Positions 1-10,856 of a stretch of 64,000 nucleotides of DNA are shown here, one piece after another; the stretch's first letter is position 1, and every line of letters begins with the position of its first letter. The position numbers and the translations under genes were made by a program. This stretch comes from Bog-473 sp963755495 (lineage in GTDB: Bacteria; Actinomycetota; Acidimicrobiia; Acidimicrobiales; RAAP-2), in the NCBI GenBank assembly GCA_963755495.1, contig CAVWJS010000002.1:310001-374000 (forward strand). The letters are read 5' to 3'. The notes under the pieces are model-generated. The model worked only from the letters and a program-made list of their open reading frames with translations, made no database searches and had not been told where the DNA came from.

Positions 1-2129
<2,129 letters not shown>

Positions 2130-2221
2130 ACCTGGTGTGCCCTTTCTGTAACTGTTTGTGCTCGCCTACACACAGCCGGATTCGTGGCTATGCGGTATTC
2201 CCAGGTCGAAGGCGCGCGTTG

Positions 2222-2248
2222 CCCCCCACCCCTCACGGGCCGGGGGGG
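2222..2248 (-). terminator. GC-rich hairpin downstream of the permease-OB gene
   Basis: Six C residues and at least six G residues face each other across a short loop, in the gap between the ends of the permease-OB gene (2293) and the hppA start (2129). No T-run follows, so this is a weak terminator call based on position and stem only. Confidence 0.35.
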
Positions 2249-2292
2249 ACGTTAGCGACTGTGGGGTGCCGGAGCAAGAACGCTCGTCGGAG

Positions 2293-4863
2293 TCATTCCC
2301 CGGCGGAGTCCTGTTCGGCTCCGGCCACCAGTTCGAAGGCCGGGTTCAGCATGGCCGGCCGACGGCCCCAGGTACCGACCATTCCCTCTGCCACCAGGCG
2401 GGCGCCGGGCTCTATCCCGGCGATTTTAGGGCGCCCCTGGAAGACCAAGAGAAGGCCCCCGGTGCCGTCGCTCAGGACACACTCGAGGTTCGAATTGCCC
2501 GCTCGCGGCTGGACTCGTACCGACTTGACCCGCCCCGCCACTTTGACCCGCTGACGTAGGGCCACATTTGCGATCGGCGTGGTGATGCCGGCCCGGCGAG
2601 CCAACTCACGGTCGGCCTCCTCCACCGCGCTCGCCTTGCGCTGGTTGTCGCGGCGGGCGGCGACACGATCGATGCCGGAGCGGCCCGACGCATCGATGGG
2701 GGGTCCGACTTGGCCCCGGCTTTGACCGCGGCCTTGGACATCGCCGCGTTGACCCAGCTCTTGGCCATCGCCACTCTGCTCCGTATCGGGCCCGCTCGAC
2801 GTACTCGTCAAGCGTGCACGCTGCACCAAGCGCCCGTAGGTCCGGACCTTCTCGCTGTAGCGACCGGGAAGGTTGTACGGAATGATGGTGGCCGCCACGT
2901 GGGGCACCTGGGACAGCACGGCGGCGATCTTGTCCGCCGTGCGATCGTGCAGGAAGCGCTGCCAAACCCGCGAGTAGCTGCGGCGGGGCAACAAGACGGT
3001 GCACTCGGTGTTTCCATCGAGCGTGGCGTCGGCCACGAGCTCAATGGCGGCCCGGCCGAGCCTGCGGTCGGGACACTCGATGATGTCGAGCGGGAGCCGC
3101 GCCAGCCCGACCCGTCCCCACTCCTCCTCGAGCTCGTTGGCCTCCTTGGAGTCGATGTCGAAGTGCACGGCGCGCAAGTCGTCAGGGGTGAGGGTGCGGG
3201 CGTACTGGAGGGCACGGGCCGTGGCCATATCGAGGCGGTCGACCAGGACGACCACGACGTGACGGCGCAAAATGGGCGCCTCGGAGGCCTCGACTGCACC
3301 CGTCTCGAGCAACGTCGATTCGAGGTCGTACTGGTGGTGCAAACGGATCAACCCCAGATAGAGCAGTGGCCCCACCACCACGATGACCCAGGCGCCCTCC
3401 TTGAATTTCGCCACGGCGAAAATCAGGACCACCACGCCCGAGATGAAGGCCGAGACCCCGTTCACCACCACGCTGCGCCGCCAATGCGCCCCCTTTTGCG
3501 TGAGATGGTGTTTGACCATTCCCGAGCCGGCCATGGTGAATCCGGTGAAGACGCCGATGGCGTAGAGCGAGACCAGGCCGTCGACCTGGGCCTTGAAGAC
3601 CAGGACGAGGGCGATTGACACCGCGGCGAGGACCAGGATTCCGTTCGAGAAGGCGAGGCGATGACCGCGCCGCGTCAGGGACCGGGGCAGATAGTGATCG
3701 CCGGCCACGAAGTTGGCCAGGAAGGGGAAGCCGTTGAAGCTGGTATTGCCGCCGGTGTAGAGGATCAGCAGCGTGGCCAGCTGTACGACGAAGTAGATGA
3801 AGCCACGACCGAAAATGGCCTGGACCTCCTGGGAGACAACCGTAGGTGAGCCCTTGGCGTAGGGCACGGCATGGGTCCAGCGGGCCAACAACGTGGTGCC
3901 CAGCACCAAGAAGGCCAGCACCGAGCTCATGACGATCAGGGTCTGTCGGGCGTGGACCGACTCGGGACGCCGGAAGCTGCCCACTCCGTTCGAGATGGCC
4001 TCCAGGCCGGTCAGCGACGAGCCACCGTTGGCAAAGGCCCGTAAGAGGGTGATGAAGGCCAGGCCCATGATCCAGCCGTGGCCGGACACGCCGAGATGCC
4101 CACCGAAGAGCTGGTTGTGCGGCGGGACGGGGATCTGGCGCAGCGACCCCAGGGCCTCTTTGAGGTAGCCCGCCACAATGACGGTGCCGAGGGCGGCCAC
4201 ATAGAAGTACGTGGGGACGGCGAAGAATCTGCCCGCCTCGCGGATGCCGCGGAGGTTCCCGTAGAGGAGGAGCACGACGACGGCGACCGTGATCGCCACC
4301 GTGTCGACGGTGTTGGCCAAGCTCGGGATGGCGCTGGTGAGCGCCGCGGTGCCGGCCGAGGTCTGGACGGCGACCGTGACGGTGTAGTCGATCAACAGCG
4401 CCACGGCGGCGATCTGGGCGATCCCCGGCCCGAAGTTGTCGCGCGCCACCACGTAGGCGCCGCCCGCCTTCGTGTAGTACTGGATCACATCGAGGTACGA
4501 CAGCGTCACGAAGAAGAGCACGCCGAGGATGGCCAAGGTGATCGGGACGAGCAGGCTGAACGCGGCCAGCCCGATGGCCGGCACCAGCTGGGTCAGCATC
4601 TCCTCACTGCCGTAGGCCGACGACGAGATGCAGTCAGGGGCCAACACTCCGAGGGCGGTAGGGCGGCCCAGGCGCTCCGAGCTCAGCTGCTCGGTCACCA
4701 GCGGCGGCCCGAGCAGTTTGTTCTTCAGGCGATACAGGCGTCGTTCGGGGATGCTGTCGGCCGCCAGCCCGCTCAACGGAACCGGGGGCCGAGAACCTGA
4801 GCTGGGCGCCACTGCGCCAGCGTAGAAGGAATCCGTGAGGTACTCAGTTTGTCCTCTTTGCAC
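2293..4863 (-). CDS. APC-superfamily permease fused to a C-terminal OB-fold nucleic-acid-binding domain
   Basis: A multi-spanning amino-acid/polyamine/K+ permease of the type found beside actinobacterial TrkA genes. The permease starts with the family's cytoplasmic segment (LLGPPLVTEQLSSERLGRP) and the SSAYGSEEML opening of TM1. About 12 hydrophobic segments run to about residue 480, followed by a soluble domain to about 650. A Gly/Gln/Ser-rich linker leads into an OB-fold (KVAGRVKSVRVQPRAG, then LECVLSDGTGGLLLVFQG) at about 745-850. In the Mycobacterium ceoB/ceoC locus, as I recall it, the permease and OB-fold proteins are separate genes, so the fusion is notable. The longest start overlaps the divergent trkA reading frame, so the true start is probably further in. 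The native substrate is unknown. Confidence 0.85.
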   Translation of the reverse strand: MQRGQTEYLTDSFYAGAVAPSSGSRPPVPLSGLAADSIPERRLYRLKNKLLGPPLVTEQLSSERLGRPTALGVLAPDCISSSAYGSEEMLTQLVPAIGLAAFSLLVPITLAILGVLFFVTLSYLDVIQYYTKAGGAYVVARDNFGPGIAQIAAVALLIDYTVTVAVQTSAGTAALTSAIPSLANTVDTVAITVAVVVLLLYGNLRGIREAGRFFAVPTYFYVAALGTVIVAGYLKEALGSLRQIPVPPHNQLFGGHLGVSGHGWIMGLAFITLLRAFANGGSSLTGLEAISNGVGSFRRPESVHARQTLIVMSSVLAFLVLGTTLLARWTHAVPYAKGSPTVVSQEVQAIFGRGFIYFVVQLATLLILYTGGNTSFNGFPFLANFVAGDHYLPRSLTRRGHRLAFSNGILVLAAVSIALVLVFKAQVDGLVSLYAIGVFTGFTMAGSGMVKHHLTQKGAHWRRSVVVNGVSAFISGVVVLIFAVAKFKEGAWVIVVVGPLLYLGLIRLHHQYDLESTLLETGAVEASEAPILRRHVVVVLVDRLDMATARALQYARTLTPDDLRAVHFDIDSKEANELEEEWGRVGLARLPLDIIECPDRRLGRAAIELVADATLDGNTECTVLLPRRSYSRVWQRFLHDRTADKIAAVLSQVPHVAATIIPYNLPGRYSEKVRTYGRLVQRARLTSTSSGPDTEQSGDGQELGQRGDVQGRGQSRGQVGPPIDASGRSGIDRVAARRDNQRKASAVEEADRELARRAGITTPIANVALRQRVKVAGRVKSVRVQPRAGNSNLECVLSDGTGGLLLVFQGRPKIAGIEPGARLVAEGMVGTWGRRPAMLNPAFELVAGAEQDSAGE

Positions 4864-4891
4864 AACGTCGTGTCGCGTGTTGTGCTGTGGC

Positions 4892-5545
4892 GTGCACGTG
4901 ATCGTGGTGGGATGTGGGCGGGTCGGCTCCGGGCTGGCACTTTCCCTCGTGGCTCAGGGCCACTCGGTGGCCATCATGGACAAGAATGCCAAGGCCTTTC
5001 GCCGCCTGAAGGACTGGGATGGCCCGCGCATCATCGGCTCGGGATTCGACCGGGACGACCTGGAACGGGCCGGCGCAGTGGGTGCCGACGCGTTGGCGGC
5101 GGTAACGAGCGGCGACAACACCAACATCTTGACGGTGCGCATCGCTCGCGAGACGTACCTCATCCCCAACGTGGTGGCCCGCATCTATGACCCACGGCGG
5201 GCCGAGATCTACCAACGCCTGGGCATACCAACCGTGGCCACCGTCACCTGGACGATCGACCAGGTCCGACGTCGCCTCCTCCCCGACGAAGACGTCGGGG
5301 ACTGGACCGACCCGTCGGGACAGCTCACCCTCCTCGACCGCTCGTTACCCGATGCTTGGGCCGGTCGCCGGTTATCGGATCTCGAAGACCCCGGCCGTCT
5401 CAGCGTCGTCGCCGTGACCCGCTCGGGCGTGCCCCGACTCGATCCGCGCGAGCTCGTAGGGCAGGAAGGCGACGTGCTGCACCTGGCGATCATGACCAAC
5501 GCCCGCGACGACCTCGACGCGCTGCTCGAGCCGGGTCCGCGATGA
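4892..5545 (+). CDS. TrkA-family K+ uptake regulatory protein, first of a pair (CeoB-like)
   Basis: Cytoplasmic NAD-binding gating subunit of Trk/Ktr-type potassium transport or of the adjacent permease. The Rossmann motif GCGRVGS falls at residues 7-13 when GTG 4892 is used. The reading frame extends upstream to GTG 4835, but that extension is Cys-rich, unlike the family, and overlaps the divergent permease start. An RCK_N domain occupies about 1-135 and an RCK_C domain about 145-217. The gene overlaps the next one by ATGA (5542-5545), so the pair is probably translationally coupled. It corresponds to the first gene of the ceoB/ceoC pair of mycobacteria. Confidence 0.88.
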   Translation: MHVIVVGCGRVGSGLALSLVAQGHSVAIMDKNAKAFRRLKDWDGPRIIGSGFDRDDLERAGAVGADALAAVTSGDNTNILTVRIARETYLIPNVVARIYDPRRAEIYQRLGIPTVATVTWTIDQVRRRLLPDEDVGDWTDPSGQLTLLDRSLPDAWAGRRLSDLEDPGRLSVVAVTRSGVPRLDPRELVGQEGDVLHLAIMTNARDDLDALLEPGPR

Positions 5546-6204
5546 GGGTCGCCATCGCGGGGGCCGGGAGCGTCGGCACGGCTATCGCAGCCGACCTCTT
5601 CCACAACGGGCACGACGTCATGGTGTTCGAGCAGGATCCCGACCTGGTCGAACGCCTCCGCCCGACGTTGGGCGTGACCTGGATCGCCGCCGACGCCTGC
5701 GAGGCCTCCTCGCTCGAGGCCGCCGGACTCTCCACCGTCGACGTGGTGGTGGCTGCCACCGGCGACGACGAGGACAATCTCGTCATTTCACTCCTGGCCA
5801 AGCAGGAGTTCGCGGTCCCCCGCGTGGTGGCGCGGGTCAATCACCCCAAGAACCAGTGGCTCTTCAACGAGAGTTGGGGGGTCGACGTCTCGGTCAGCAC
5901 CCCGCAGTTGCTCACCGCCCTGGTGGAGGAGGCGGTCTCGGTCGGTGCCCTCGTCCGGTTGTTGCAGTTCCAGGGCGGGGCGGCCCACCTCGTCGAGATC
6001 ACCCTGGCCGAGGACTCGCCCGCCAACGGCATCGCCATCGCCGACCTGGCCTTTCCCCGTGACGGCGTGGTCGTGGCCGTGGTCCGGGCCGATCGCTTGA
6101 TCGTGCCTCGGGGCGACACGGTCCTCATGTCGGGCGACGAGGTGCTCGTGCTCTCGACGGCCGAGGCCGAGGATGCCGTGCACACCCTTTTCATCCGGGA
6201 CTGA
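5542..6204 (+). CDS. TrkA-family K+ uptake regulatory protein, second of a pair (CeoC-like)
   Basis: A 220-residue cytoplasmic RCK protein with GAGSVG at residues 7-12. An acidic ribose-binding residue (E in VFEQDPD) lies at the end of the second strand, and an RCK_C domain covers the last third. Its ATG lies inside the stop of the preceding trkA (ATGA), which indicates coupled translation and probably a hetero-oligomeric ring. No TrkH/KtrB pore gene is in the window, so the pair may gate the divergent APC permease (inference from synteny). Confidence 0.9.
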   Translation: MRVAIAGAGSVGTAIAADLFHNGHDVMVFEQDPDLVERLRPTLGVTWIAADACEASSLEAAGLSTVDVVVAATGDDEDNLVISLLAKQEFAVPRVVARVNHPKNQWLFNESWGVDVSVSTPQLLTALVEEAVSVGALVRLLQFQGGAAHLVEITLAEDSPANGIAIADLAFPRDGVVVAVVRADRLIVPRGDTVLMSGDEVLVLSTAEAEDAVHTLFIRD

Positions 6205-6294
6205 AGTCTTCACCACACCCCGAACCGTCGCGGCCCGTTTCACCAATTGTCACCCGCGGTACCGGTCTGAGCTGGACCGATTTAACATGCTGGT

Positions 6295-7095
6295 ATGGAA
6301 GCGGCGTTCTTCGACCTCGACAAGACGGTCATAGACCGCGCCTCCATCGCCGCCTTCGGCCGCCCCTTCATGAAGGGTGGTCTCATCAATCGGCGGGTCG
6401 TGGCCCGCGCCGCCCTCTCCCAACTCATCTACCTCTACTTCGGAGCGGACGAGGAACGGCTGGTCCGAGTCCGTCAATCGATGCTCGCCATGACGAAAGG
6501 CTGGGATCGGGATCAGGTGCGCCAGATCGTGCGGGAAACATTGCTCGAGACGATTGAGCCGATCATGTACGCCGAAGCACTTGAACTGATGGAAATCCAC
6601 CGCGCCGCGGGTCACCGCGTCTACCTCGTCTCGGCTTCACCCGAAGAGATCGTGCTGCCGCTCGCCGACATGCTCGGTGTCGACGGCGCCATCTGCTCCC
6701 GAGGAGAGGTGGACGACGAGGGCCGCTACACCGGGCAGATGGCGTTCTACGCCTACGGTTCGGAAAAGGCCACGGCCATGCGCGAGTTGGCAAATCGCAC
6801 GGGCATAGACCTCACGGCGAGCAGTGCGTACTCGGACTCGGCCACGGATCTCCCCATGCTCGAGGCGGTGGGCCGTCCCGTGGCGGTGAATGCTGACCGG
6901 GCGCTGGCCAAGGTGGCCCGCGAGCGGGGGTGGGAAACGCTCCAGTTCACCAAGCCGATTCGCCTACGGGATCGGGTGGGGCGCACGACACCAATGGTGA
7001 CGACGAGCTTGGCCGTCGCCGGGGCCGCCCTCATTTTGTGGCGCCGCGGCGTTCGTGCCCGACCTCCCGGGCCAGGCGGGCGCGCCGCAGCGTAA
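6295..7095 (+). CDS. HAD-superfamily subfamily IB hydrolase (SerB-like phosphatase)
   Basis: Predicted Mg-dependent phosphatase with the Asp nucleophile motif DLDKT at residues 7-11, motif II Ser in YLVSASPE near 118, and the motif IV acidic pair in SDSATDLPM near 190. The C-terminus has a hydrophobic stretch followed by a basic, Gly/Pro-rich tail, a pattern I recall from actinobacterial HAD-IB proteins that may anchor to membrane. At 266 residues it matches the family. Substrate is not determinable: phosphoserine phosphatase is possible, but many HAD-IB proteins act on lipid phosphates. Confidence 0.88.
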   Translation: MEAAFFDLDKTVIDRASIAAFGRPFMKGGLINRRVVARAALSQLIYLYFGADEERLVRVRQSMLAMTKGWDRDQVRQIVRETLLETIEPIMYAEALELMEIHRAAGHRVYLVSASPEEIVLPLADMLGVDGAICSRGEVDDEGRYTGQMAFYAYGSEKATAMRELANRTGIDLTASSAYSDSATDLPMLEAVGRPVAVNADRALAKVARERGWETLQFTKPIRLRDRVGRTTPMVTTSLAVAGAALILWRRGVRARPPGPGGRAAA

Positions 7096-7145
7096 CGGCA
7101 CACCCTTACCCCCGAGCAAGGATGTGGGACGCCCTACGGGGAAGA

Positions 7146-7223
7146 TCAGGCGTCGCTACGCAGCCGCTTGGCGGCGACAACACCGAGTCCGACCAGCAGG
7201 GCAAGGAGCAGAAGCTTCTTCAT
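7146..7223 (-). CDS. 25-residue hydrophobic micro-protein
   Basis: ATG at 7223 opens a 25-codon frame that reads Met-Lys-Lys, about 15 aliphatic residues with two Gly, then Ala-Ala-Lys-Arg-Leu-Arg-Ser-Asp-Ala and a TGA stop at 7146-7148. This is a single short membrane segment flanked by basic residues. I recall similar MKKLLLL...KK/KR mini-proteins annotated in actinobacteria, with no assigned function. It lies between the convergent HAD gene and the sigma factor gene. The strong amphiphilic design, not the length, supports it. Confidence 0.55.
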   Translation of the reverse strand: MKKLLLLALLVGLGVVAAKRLRSDA

Positions 7224-7274
7224 GCCCGTCAGCCTACTGGGCGCGGACATGTGACTCGGCTTGAGTGCTCGAGA

Positions 7275-7306
7275 CGTTCAGGCCTCGAGGCGTTCAGGCC
7301 TCGAGG
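7275..7306. repeat. 16-bp tandem duplication that forms a hairpin, at the 3' end of the sigma-factor gene
   Basis: Two adjacent identical copies of CGTTCAGGCCTCGAGG (7275-7290 and 7291-7306). Each copy contains the palindrome CCTCGAGG, so the two can pair as an 8-bp stem. The block sits directly after the end of the minus-strand sigma gene (7310) and may act in termination. No T-run is seen. Confidence 0.6.
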
Positions 7307-7309
7307 GTC

Positions 7310-8305
7310 TCAGACGGTGAGGAGATCGCGAGCGCCCGTGTCAGAAGACGGGTGGCGCAACTTCGACATGGCGCGAGCCTCAATCTGACGGATGCGCTCA
7401 CGGGTGAGGTTGAAGTGCTCGCCCACCTCTTCGAGCGTCCGTGGCTCACCACGGTCGAGCCCGAAACGAAGTCGGAGGATTTCGCGCTCGCGCTCATCCA
7501 ACGGGGAGAGCAGGCGCCCGATCTCGTCGGGGAGCAGAGACACGGCGGCGACTTCGAACGGGGACTCGGCGGACCGGTCTTCGACCACGTCGCCGAGTTC
7601 GGCGTCGCCGTCCTCACGCAGCGGCTCGGAAAGGGAAAGCGGCTCGGCGCGGAAGCGGAGTGCCTCGACCAGCTTGTCCTCGGGCATTTCGACCTCGATG
7701 CCCAGTTCGGCCAGGGTGGCGGGACGCCCGAGCTTGAGCTCGAGACGGGCCTGTGCCTTTTGTACCCGAGCCAGCGTGTCGCCTGCGTGTACGGGGAGGC
7801 GGATTGTACGGCCCGTATTGGCGATACCGCGGGTGATGGCCTGCCGGATCCACCACGTGGCATACGTGGAGAACTTGAATCCCTTCCGCCAGTCGAACTT
7901 CTCGACAGCGTGCATCAGGCCCAGATTCCCCTCCTGGATCAGGTCCAGAAGCGGTAGGCCCGAGGCCTGATATTTCTTGGCGATCGATACCACGAGGCGG
8001 AGGTTGGACTGGACGAAGGTCTGTTGTGCCTGCTCGCCCTCCATGACCGCCCGGCGCATTTCGCGCTTCTTCGCTGTGGTCAGCCCCTTGGGAGCTTTGG
8101 CCACCGCTGCTTCTGCCTCTCGCCCGGCTTCTATGGCCTGAGCGAGACGGACCTCATCGTCCTTCGTCAGTAGCGGGTACTGGCCGATGTCGGTCAGATA
8201 GAGACGTACGAGATCCTCGTCGTCGCGCTCAATGCGTTCCTTGGCCAAGATATGTGCCGAACCTTCCCTCGCTGTGGGCCTCGGAAGTCGTTCCTTACCG
8301 GGCAC
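7310..8305 (-). CDS. RNA polymerase sigma factor, RpoD/HrdB-like (sigma-70 group 1/2)
   Basis: Directs core RNA polymerase to promoters. The start carries region 1.2 (DDEDLVRLYLTDIGQYPLLT). Region 2 spans about 96-157 and includes GLPLLDLIQEGNLGLMHAVE and FKFSTYATWWIRQAI. Region 3 covers about 165-235, and region 4 ends in LEEVGEHFNLTRERIRQIEA. At 331 residues it lacks the long region 1.1 of a full primary factor, so it resembles HrdB/SigB-type group 2 factors. It could still be the housekeeping factor of a short-sigma lineage. GTG 8305 is the longest start; TTG 8248 (MAKERIERDDEDL) is an alternative. Confidence 0.93.
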   Translation of the reverse strand: MPGKERLPRPTAREGSAHILAKERIERDDEDLVRLYLTDIGQYPLLTKDDEVRLAQAIEAGREAEAAVAKAPKGLTTAKKREMRRAVMEGEQAQQTFVQSNLRLVVSIAKKYQASGLPLLDLIQEGNLGLMHAVEKFDWRKGFKFSTYATWWIRQAITRGIANTGRTIRLPVHAGDTLARVQKAQARLELKLGRPATLAELGIEVEMPEDKLVEALRFRAEPLSLSEPLREDGDAELGDVVEDRSAESPFEVAAVSLLPDEIGRLLSPLDEREREILRLRFGLDRGEPRTLEEVGEHFNLTRERIRQIEARAMSKLRHPSSDTGARDLLTV

Positions 8306-8498
8306 TCACGTTCGTAGTGCAGCTTGCGTCGCTTTCGGCGCACAAGGGCTGCAGAAACATTGTAGTGGGCGTGTCAAGATGCCCGTGCAGCAGGGAAGAT
8401 GGCCACATCGACCCCCAACACCTGTTGAGGCTCGGCCCGACCTAGGCGCCCGTTTCCACCCCGTATGCGTGGGTTCGGTCGGCCGCCTGCGAGGCTCC

Positions 8499-9047
8499 TC
8501 AACCTCGGTGGAGCAGCGCTCGACCCCGCGCAATCTCGAGGTGGGCACGGGGCCGGATCAACCCCACAAGCGCCTTCACCGGAGCCTCGCACACCACGGA
8601 TGTGTGCGAGAAGTCCTCGTCGTAGGCCTCGAGGAGCGCAGGCAGGATGTGTTCGACCAGCCCGGCCAGGGCGCCCTGCGGACCCTGCGCACCACTGAGG
8701 CCTGTGCCTGCCCCCAAAAGTTCAAGAGCCTGCGGCAGTGGACCGGGCGAGGGAATGATGAGCCCATCCGCATTCACGCCGGTTCTCACGGGCAGGCGGT
8801 CCCTCCATTGTCCCGCCACGAACCCGTGCCACGACGACATCTCGCTGCAGAGCACCCGGACTTCGGCCTCGATCCCCGAGTTAGCCGGCGCAGTGGCCCA
8901 CATTCCGGTCAGTGCGAAGAGGCGATGTTCCAACCAGCAGTAGTGGCCGCAGCGCTCCGCCAGCTCGCCGATTGAGCGAAAGGTCGGTGTCGCCGAGAGG
9001 GACGGGGATCCCTCAATCTCCGGTTGGTGAACCACGGGCTGGCTCAA
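8499..9047 (-). CDS. Conserved hypothetical protein coupled to nadE, possibly ferritin-like
   Basis: 182 residues, function not recognised. The N-terminal half is helical with a conserved-looking ELAERCGHYCWLEHRLF segment and an acidic/His pattern resembling ferritin-like helices. The second half is rich in Leu/Ala/Gly with LVEHILPALLEAYD. The TTG start at 9047 overlaps the nadE stop (TTGA, 9044-9047), so it is translated from the same mRNA. GTG 9035 is an alternative start. The ferritin-like suggestion rests on pattern only. Confidence 0.6.
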   Translation of the reverse strand: MSQPVVHQPEIEGSPSLSATPTFRSIGELAERCGHYCWLEHRLFALTGMWATAPANSGIEAEVRVLCSEMSSWHGFVAGQWRDRLPVRTGVNADGLIIPSPGPLPQALELLGAGTGLSGAQGPQGALAGLVEHILPALLEAYDEDFSHTSVVCEAPVKALVGLIRPRAHLEIARGRALLHRG

Positions 9048-10791
9048 CGATCGGCCGGCTCTTGTGGGGTGGGTGGCCGGTAGAGGTTGGTGATCGGCAT
9101 GCGGCGGTCCTTGCCGAAGGCCTTCGTGGTGATGCGGACCCCGGGAGGCATCTGCCGTCTCTTGTACTCCGCACCATCGACCAGCCGCACCACCTGGGCG
9201 ACAACGATCGGATCGAAGCCCTCGGCCACCAGGTCGGTCGCAGTGCGGTCGCGCTCGACGTAACCCTGGAGCACCGGATCGAGCTCCTCGTAAGGCGGGA
9301 GCGACTGATCATCACGCTGGTCCGGGCGCAACTCTGCCGAGGGTGGCTTGTCGATCACGCTTTCGGGAATGGGCGGTGGCGATCCATTGAGGACAGCTTG
9401 GGCGTTGCGGTAGCGACACAACTCGTAGACAAGCGTCTTGGGCACGTCCTTGATCACGGCAAAACCGCCGGCCGAGTCGCCGTAAAGCGTCGAGTAGCCC
9501 GTTGCCATTTCGCTCTTGTTGCCCGTGGTCAGGACGATCCACCCCTTGGCATTGGACAGGCCCATCAGCAGCACGCCACGCAAACGGGACTGAAGGTTCT
9601 CGTCCGTCAGGCCCGATGGCTCGCCACCGAGCACGGAGCCCAACATTGAGGTGAAGGCCACGTGCGCTGCCTCAATCGGCACGACGTGCAGGTCGACGCC
9701 GAGCAATGTGGCCAGCCTGCCGGCGTCGTGACGCGATCCGTCGCTCGAATAACGCGAAGGCATCGATATCCCGTGGACGTGCGAAGGCCCCAGCGCGTCG
9801 ACGGCAATCGTGGCAACAAGGGACGAGTCAATGCCGCCCGACAAGCCGATCACCGCGTCGGTGAATCCGTTCTTGCCGAGATAGTCACGGGTGCCCAGTA
9901 CCAGCGCGGCGTAGACCTCAGCCTCGTCGGACAGCGCAGGATGGAGTTCCGGGCCTCGCAGCGGCTGGTCCGAATGCGCCCGCTCGGCTCGGGGCTCAGT
10001 GGCGACGAGCCGCGGCACGCCGCCGCCGCCCGCGGGCCCCCCCCCTCGCGGAGCGGAATGTCTAGGACAACGAGATCCGAAGCGAACTGCGCACCGTTGG
10101 CCAGAAGAGTTCCATCGGCCGCCACAATGAGGGAGTCCCCATCGAAGACGAGCTCGTCCTGTCCCCCGACCTGGTTGACATAGGCGATGGCACATCCGGC
10201 CTCGGCCACGCGAGCCCGCAACATGGAGAGGCGTTCGCTCCGGCGTCCACGGTTGTACGGCGAGGCATTGAGGTTGACCACCACGTCCGCCCCGGCGCGC
10301 CCCTGCTGTGCGACAGGGCCCTGCGCGAACCACACGTCTTCGCACACCGAGATCCCGACCCACGCTCCGGCCACGCCAAACAGGGTCGGCGTCTCCTCGC
10401 CGGCCACGAACCAACGTTGCTCGTCGAAGACCCCGTAGTTGGGGAGGCACCGCTTCCGGTACGTCCCCACGATGCGACCCCCCGCGGAGATCGCGGCGGC
10501 ATTGGAAAGACCAGGGCCCGCTGGTGCGTCTCCCACGTAGCCGACCACGATGGCGCACTGCCCACTTGCCGCTGCCACTTTTCCCAGCGCAGCGAGATTG
10601 TCCGCCACGAACGAGGGCTTCAGCAGAAGGTCTTCGGGCGGATAGCCCGTGATGGCCAGCTCGGGCACGATGCAGATGTCAGCTCCGGCCGCTTCGGCGG
10701 CCGAGAGGGCGGCCAAGATGCGGTCGACGTTGCCGGAGAGATCTCCCACGACGGTATTGAGCTGGGCTGCGGCCACGCGCAGAGAGGGCAT
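9044..10791 (-). pseudogene. nadE: Glutamine-dependent NAD+ synthetase, interrupted by a frameshift at a 9-base homopolymer
   Basis: Final step of NAD biosynthesis: ATP-dependent amidation of deamido-NAD with glutamine ammonia. The N-terminal nitrilase domain (from ATG 10791) shows the Glu (VPELAITGYPP), Lys (RKRCLPNYGVFDE) and Cys (GISVCEDVW) triad. The C-terminal synthetase domain has GLSGGIDSSLVATIA and later FGKDRRMPITNLYRPP. The two halves are in different frames and meet at a run of nine C (coding-strand G) near 10037-10045, just after VLDIPLREGG. All catalytic residues are intact on both sides. A one-base indel error is therefore more likely than a dead gene, since NAD synthetase is usually essential. 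Confidence 0.9.
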
Positions 10792-10856
10792 ACCCCAAGC
10801 CTAAATGCGCATGCGCACCGTGATAATCACTCTCCGGGTCGGCAAGCTCGAGAGCC

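Noticed and set aside
2710..3618. A long plus-strand open frame antisense to the permease gene
   Set aside because: It is the mirror of a high-GC coding frame, is rich in Gly/Asp/His/Arg and matches no family; the permease strand has clear motifs.
7275..7306. CRISPR-like repeat
   Set aside because: Only two copies, directly adjacent with no spacer, and self-complementary; it is a small tandem duplication.
10037..10045. Programmed ribosomal frameshift in nadE
   Set aside because: There is no slippery heptamer with a pseudoknot pattern, and NAD synthetase is not known to use frameshifting; a homopolymer count error is simpler.
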